Shown piece after piece: positions 61,414 through 64,000 of a stretch of DNA of 64,000 nucleotides; position 1 is the stretch's first letter; each line of letters starts with the position of its first letter. Below the pieces are notes generated by a model. It worked only from the letters and a program-made list of their open reading frames with translations. It did not search any database and was not told where the DNA came from. Made by a program: the position numbers and the translations under genes. The DNA is from HdN1 sp052035295. Its GTDB lineage: Bacteria > Pseudomonadota > Gammaproteobacteria > Pseudomonadales > Ketobacteraceae. The stretch covers positions 1 to 64,000 of the forward strand of contig JBPOHS010000099.1 in assembly GCA_052035295.1 (NCBI GenBank), given 5' to 3'.

Positions 61414-64000
61414 GTGTCGAAAGGACATATTGATATCCTCAAAACGCAGATAAATAGCCTGATTTTTGCGAATCCCCGCGATATAAAGTCGATGGCAACC
61501 GATGTCGTTGCAAGATACTTCAATTCCTCAACCAGTGCTGGCGCGGCTGGCGGCCTCGCGAAAATTTTAAGCAAAAAAAGCCGTGTCATGCAAAAAGGTC
61601 AGGAGGAGTATGAAGACGCGAGAGAACAAATAGGCTGGTGGCGTAACAGTGTGCAGGATGCCGAGAAAAATCTGGCGCCGACCTTGATTTGCGTTCCCGA
61701 CACTGAGGACGACGTGAGCGCCATCGTGAAGTTCGCGGCGGCCAATGGCTATCAAGTCGTTCCGCGCTCAGGCGGGCACCAGATCTGCGGCCTGAGTTCT
61801 GCGGGCGAAGCTGAAAAGACCATTCAGATGGACATGAGCAGATTCAACCAGATAGACATTGATCACGATGCCAGCGAGAGCGGGCGCAGGGTAAAGATTG
61901 GTGTCGGTGTTCGCTTGCGTGAGTTCGGGCAGATTCTGCATGAACACAATCTCTATATTCCGTTTGGCATCTGCCCGAATGTCTGTGCCGGTGGCCATTT
62001 TCAATCCTCGGCCTTTGGGGCATACCACCGAAGCTTTGGCCTGGGTCTCGATCACATTACGCATATCAGGATATGTCTGGCCTCCGGGGAAATTATCACT
62101 GCCTCCGCAGAGGATGAAGCGCATTTGCCGCTGTTTTGGGCGTTGCGGGGCGGCAGTCCTGGCGCCTTCGGCGTTGTTCTGTCGTATCAGTTCAAGGCGC
62201 TCGATGCACTCTCCCATGAGCACGCCTATTTGGCTCGCTTTTACTGGGAATATGACCCCTCAACGTGTCACCAGGTTTTCGACGCACTCAAGCGTATGAA
62301 GGAACACCCGGCCTACCGGAACCTCAAGGACCTGACCATTTATTCCGGGTGGTTTCCGGATATGTACGACCCCTATTTCGCCGGCGAAGAAGGCAAGCCG
62401 AATGTACACAGCATCATGGTGTTCCTTGGCTGGTCGGGAATCGACAGTGGCTCCCTGCACAACCCGGTTCCCGCGCAGTTTCTTGCGGAAGGTGAGGAGG
62501 GCGCGCGCTTCTACGATATTTTTGTCGAGCCGCTCAAGCGAATACCCAACATGATGGACATTTCCCGCGAGTTCGGCTTTGCGGACGATCCAAAGTACAC
62601 TCTCGCCTATTTTGCCATGCTGTGCATGGGTTCCGATGTCGTGGGCAGCCTGAAAGCCATTATGACGGGCCGTTATGGATTGCTGCCCCCGTCAGAGGCA
62701 GAGCAAAATGCGCGCTTCGTCGATCTGGCCGAAGCGAAAGCGGCAGCTGGCGGCGTTGATACCGAGCACGAGGTCGCCAGGTACACGACCATTTCCAACT
62801 TCGTAAGCAGGGGAAGCCACTTTGACGAACGCGCCTTCATGGATAAGATGACCGAACGCATGGCCCTCCTGCAGGCAACGCCGCATGTGTGGGCCATGGT
62901 CCAGATTTTCGATCAGGAATTGGAGCCGGACGCATCCAGTGCGTTTCCTACCCGAGGCGACCATTATGCCTACGACATATGGGTAATGTGGCGCCCTGCG
63001 CTGGGGGAAAGCGTGGCCGCAGCCGCGATGAAGTGGGCGCAAGAAACCGACCAGGTGCTAACGCAGGCCATGGGGGGCGAAACTTTTTGTCAGACCTGGT
63101 GTTCGCGCGAGGAATCGGATCTTCGCAACCCGGATCATCGCAGAATCTATTATCCGGATGATCTGCATTATCAAAAACTGCAAGCGATCAAGCAGAAGTA
63201 TGATCCCCGTGACATGTTCAGCACCCGGTTCACGGTCAAACCGTTGGGTCATGATGCCGCCATGCCAGAGGTGCAGCGCCCATCGAACCCGGCGTTACAG
63301 ACAGCGTCCATTGGGGAGCATGACAAGAAATACCGCTATCGCGCAGGTGGAAACTATAATGTGCTGGTGGGGAGAATGCATTCCCACGCCATTGGCAAAG
63401 CAGACGAGCCCTATCTTACCTGGATCAATGACAACGGCAGCACGCAGCCGACGCTCACCTTCGGTCAGTTCTATAAAGACGTTGCGGCCTATGCCGCGTG
63501 GCTAAAGATTGTCAATAAAGTCGAAAAGGGCGACAGGTTGATTCTTTCCTATTTGCCGGGCCCGGATTTCATCAAGATCTTTATGGCGTGTATTTTCATA
63601 GGCGCGGTGCCTGTGCCGGTGTACCCGGCGATCAGGGACGCTGATTTCATGGAGAGATTCAATCACATCGTAAAGGCCTGCTCGCCAAAATTCATTCTCG
63701 TGGATCAGGATGTCTTTACCTACAATCTGGTATCGCTGTTTCATTCTTTTGTGGGTTCGAAAGGGCCGAGCTGGATCATCGTTAAACCCTATGTGTTGGA
63801 GACTCCACTAGAGCCCGTGGAGATCGATGAAGACGATGTTGCCCTGATTCAGTTTACGTCAGGGACCACGGGACTGCCCAAGGGCGCCGCGCTTACGCAT
63901 CGAAACCTGATGGTGCAGTTCAAACTCATACAGGATGAGCTGGATTTTCATGACGATGGCATCGGTCTGATGTGGGTGCCGCCCTACCATGATTTGGGGT
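61414..64000 (+). CDS. FAD-linked oxidase fused to fatty acyl-AMP ligase (partial)
   Basis: An open frame of 862 codons continuing past the window. Residues about 90-600 form a berberine-bridge-type FAD oxidase: VVPRSGGHQICGLSS near residue 115 has the flavin-linking His, FGICPNVCAGGH near residue 184 has the Cys used for a second covalent link, and the C-terminus is IKQKYDPRDMFS. From about residue 650 a fatty acyl-AMP ligase-like adenylation domain begins: LSYLPGPDFIKIFMACIF, IQFTSGTTGLPKGA near residue 813 and MWVPPYHDLG at the edge, a FAAL signature. FAALs activate fatty acids for carrier proteins in lipopeptide or polyketide synthesis. GTG 61414 with GGAG upstream is the start. Confidence 0.88.
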   Translation, partial: MSKGHIDILKTQINSLIFANPRDIKSMATDVVARYFNSSTSAGAAGGLAKILSKKSRVMQKGQEEYEDAREQIGWWRNSVQDAEKNLAPTLICVPDTEDDVSAIVKFAAANGYQVVPRSGGHQICGLSSAGEAEKTIQMDMSRFNQIDIDHDASESGRRVKIGVGVRLREFGQILHEHNLYIPFGICPNVCAGGHFQSSAFGAYHRSFGLGLDHITHIRICLASGEIITASAEDEAHLPLFWALRGGSPGAFGVVLSYQFKALDALSHEHAYLARFYWEYDPSTCHQVFDALKRMKEHPAYRNLKDLTIYSGWFPDMYDPYFAGEEGKPNVHSIMVFLGWSGIDSGSLHNPVPAQFLAEGEEGARFYDIFVEPLKRIPNMMDISREFGFADDPKYTLAYFAMLCMGSDVVGSLKAIMTGRYGLLPPSEAEQNARFVDLAEAKAAAGGVDTEHEVARYTTISNFVSRGSHFDERAFMDKMTERMALLQATPHVWAMVQIFDQELEPDASSAFPTRGDHYAYDIWVMWRPALGESVAAAAMKWAQETDQVLTQAMGGETFCQTWCSREESDLRNPDHRRIYYPDDLHYQKLQAIKQKYDPRDMFSTRFTVKPLGHDAAMPEVQRPSNPALQTASIGEHDKKYRYRAGGNYNVLVGRMHSHAIGKADEPYLTWINDNGSTQPTLTFGQFYKDVAAYAAWLKIVNKVEKGDRLILSYLPGPDFIKIFMACIFIGAVPVPVYPAIRDADFMERFNHIVKACSPKFILVDQDVFTYNLVSLFHSFVGSKGPSWIIVKPYVLETPLEPVEIDEDDVALIQFTSGTTGLPKGAALTHRNLMVQFKLIQDELDFHDDGIGLMWVPPYHDLG

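Overview
The window looks like chromosome of a Gram-negative proteobacterium, most likely gammaproteobacterial. It has an ybhP-clsB-ybhN gene order as in Escherichia coli, lipobox lipoproteins, a tRNA-Arg with an encoded CCA end, an Ec67-like retron, HipBA and McrBC. No species marker is present, so genus is not called.

Left core (1-11116): a membrane and stress neighbourhood. It holds a Pro-rich small protein, a YqjD/YqjE-like membrane pair, the phospholipid operon ybhP-clsB-ybhN, an unknown membrane protein, CsbD, an SDR oxidoreductase, an orphan sigma-54 activator, a DUF445 membrane protein, a 3-methyladenine DNA glycosylase and a DUF4136 lipoprotein. It ends in tRNA-Arg(CCG).

Integrated island (about 11069-61010, about 50 kb): a tyrosine integrase sits beside the tRNA. 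A 48-bp copy of the tRNA 3' half (41/48 identical) at 60963-61010 marks the far end. Near-identical 21-bp arm-type repeats lie just inside both ends. From left to right the island carries: integrase, AlpA-like regulator and unknown cargo; a complete type 2 BREX locus (pglW, pglX, pglY, pglZ, brxD, brxHI) with two embedded genes, a DUF1016 nuclease and an AlbA_2/RecG-like protein; a retron with its msr-msd region and an RT-TOPRIM fusion; a tight operon of a tiny protein, a GrpE-like protein, a divergent Hsp70, an AAA+ ATPase, a membrane protein with six 31-residue Cys repeats and a zinc-ribbon/J-like protein; a 1.7-kilo-residue DUF4011-helicase-nuclease; an ADP-ribosylglycohydrolase; a 1.9-kb graveyard of gene fragments with a 49-nt perfect palindrome; McrB (with an EVE/PUA-like insert), McrC and a GIY-YIG protein; and HipBA at the right edge.

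Right core (61011-64000): an open frame running off the window encodes a BBE-type FAD oxidase fused to a fatty acyl-AMP ligase, probably the first gene of a lipid or lipopeptide pathway.

The best candidate for an undescribed system is the Hsp70/GrpE-like/AAA+/J-like operon at 38445-46530. It is a self-contained chaperone-type machine with its own membrane partner, lying among recognised anti-phage systems. Its role in defence is inference from position.
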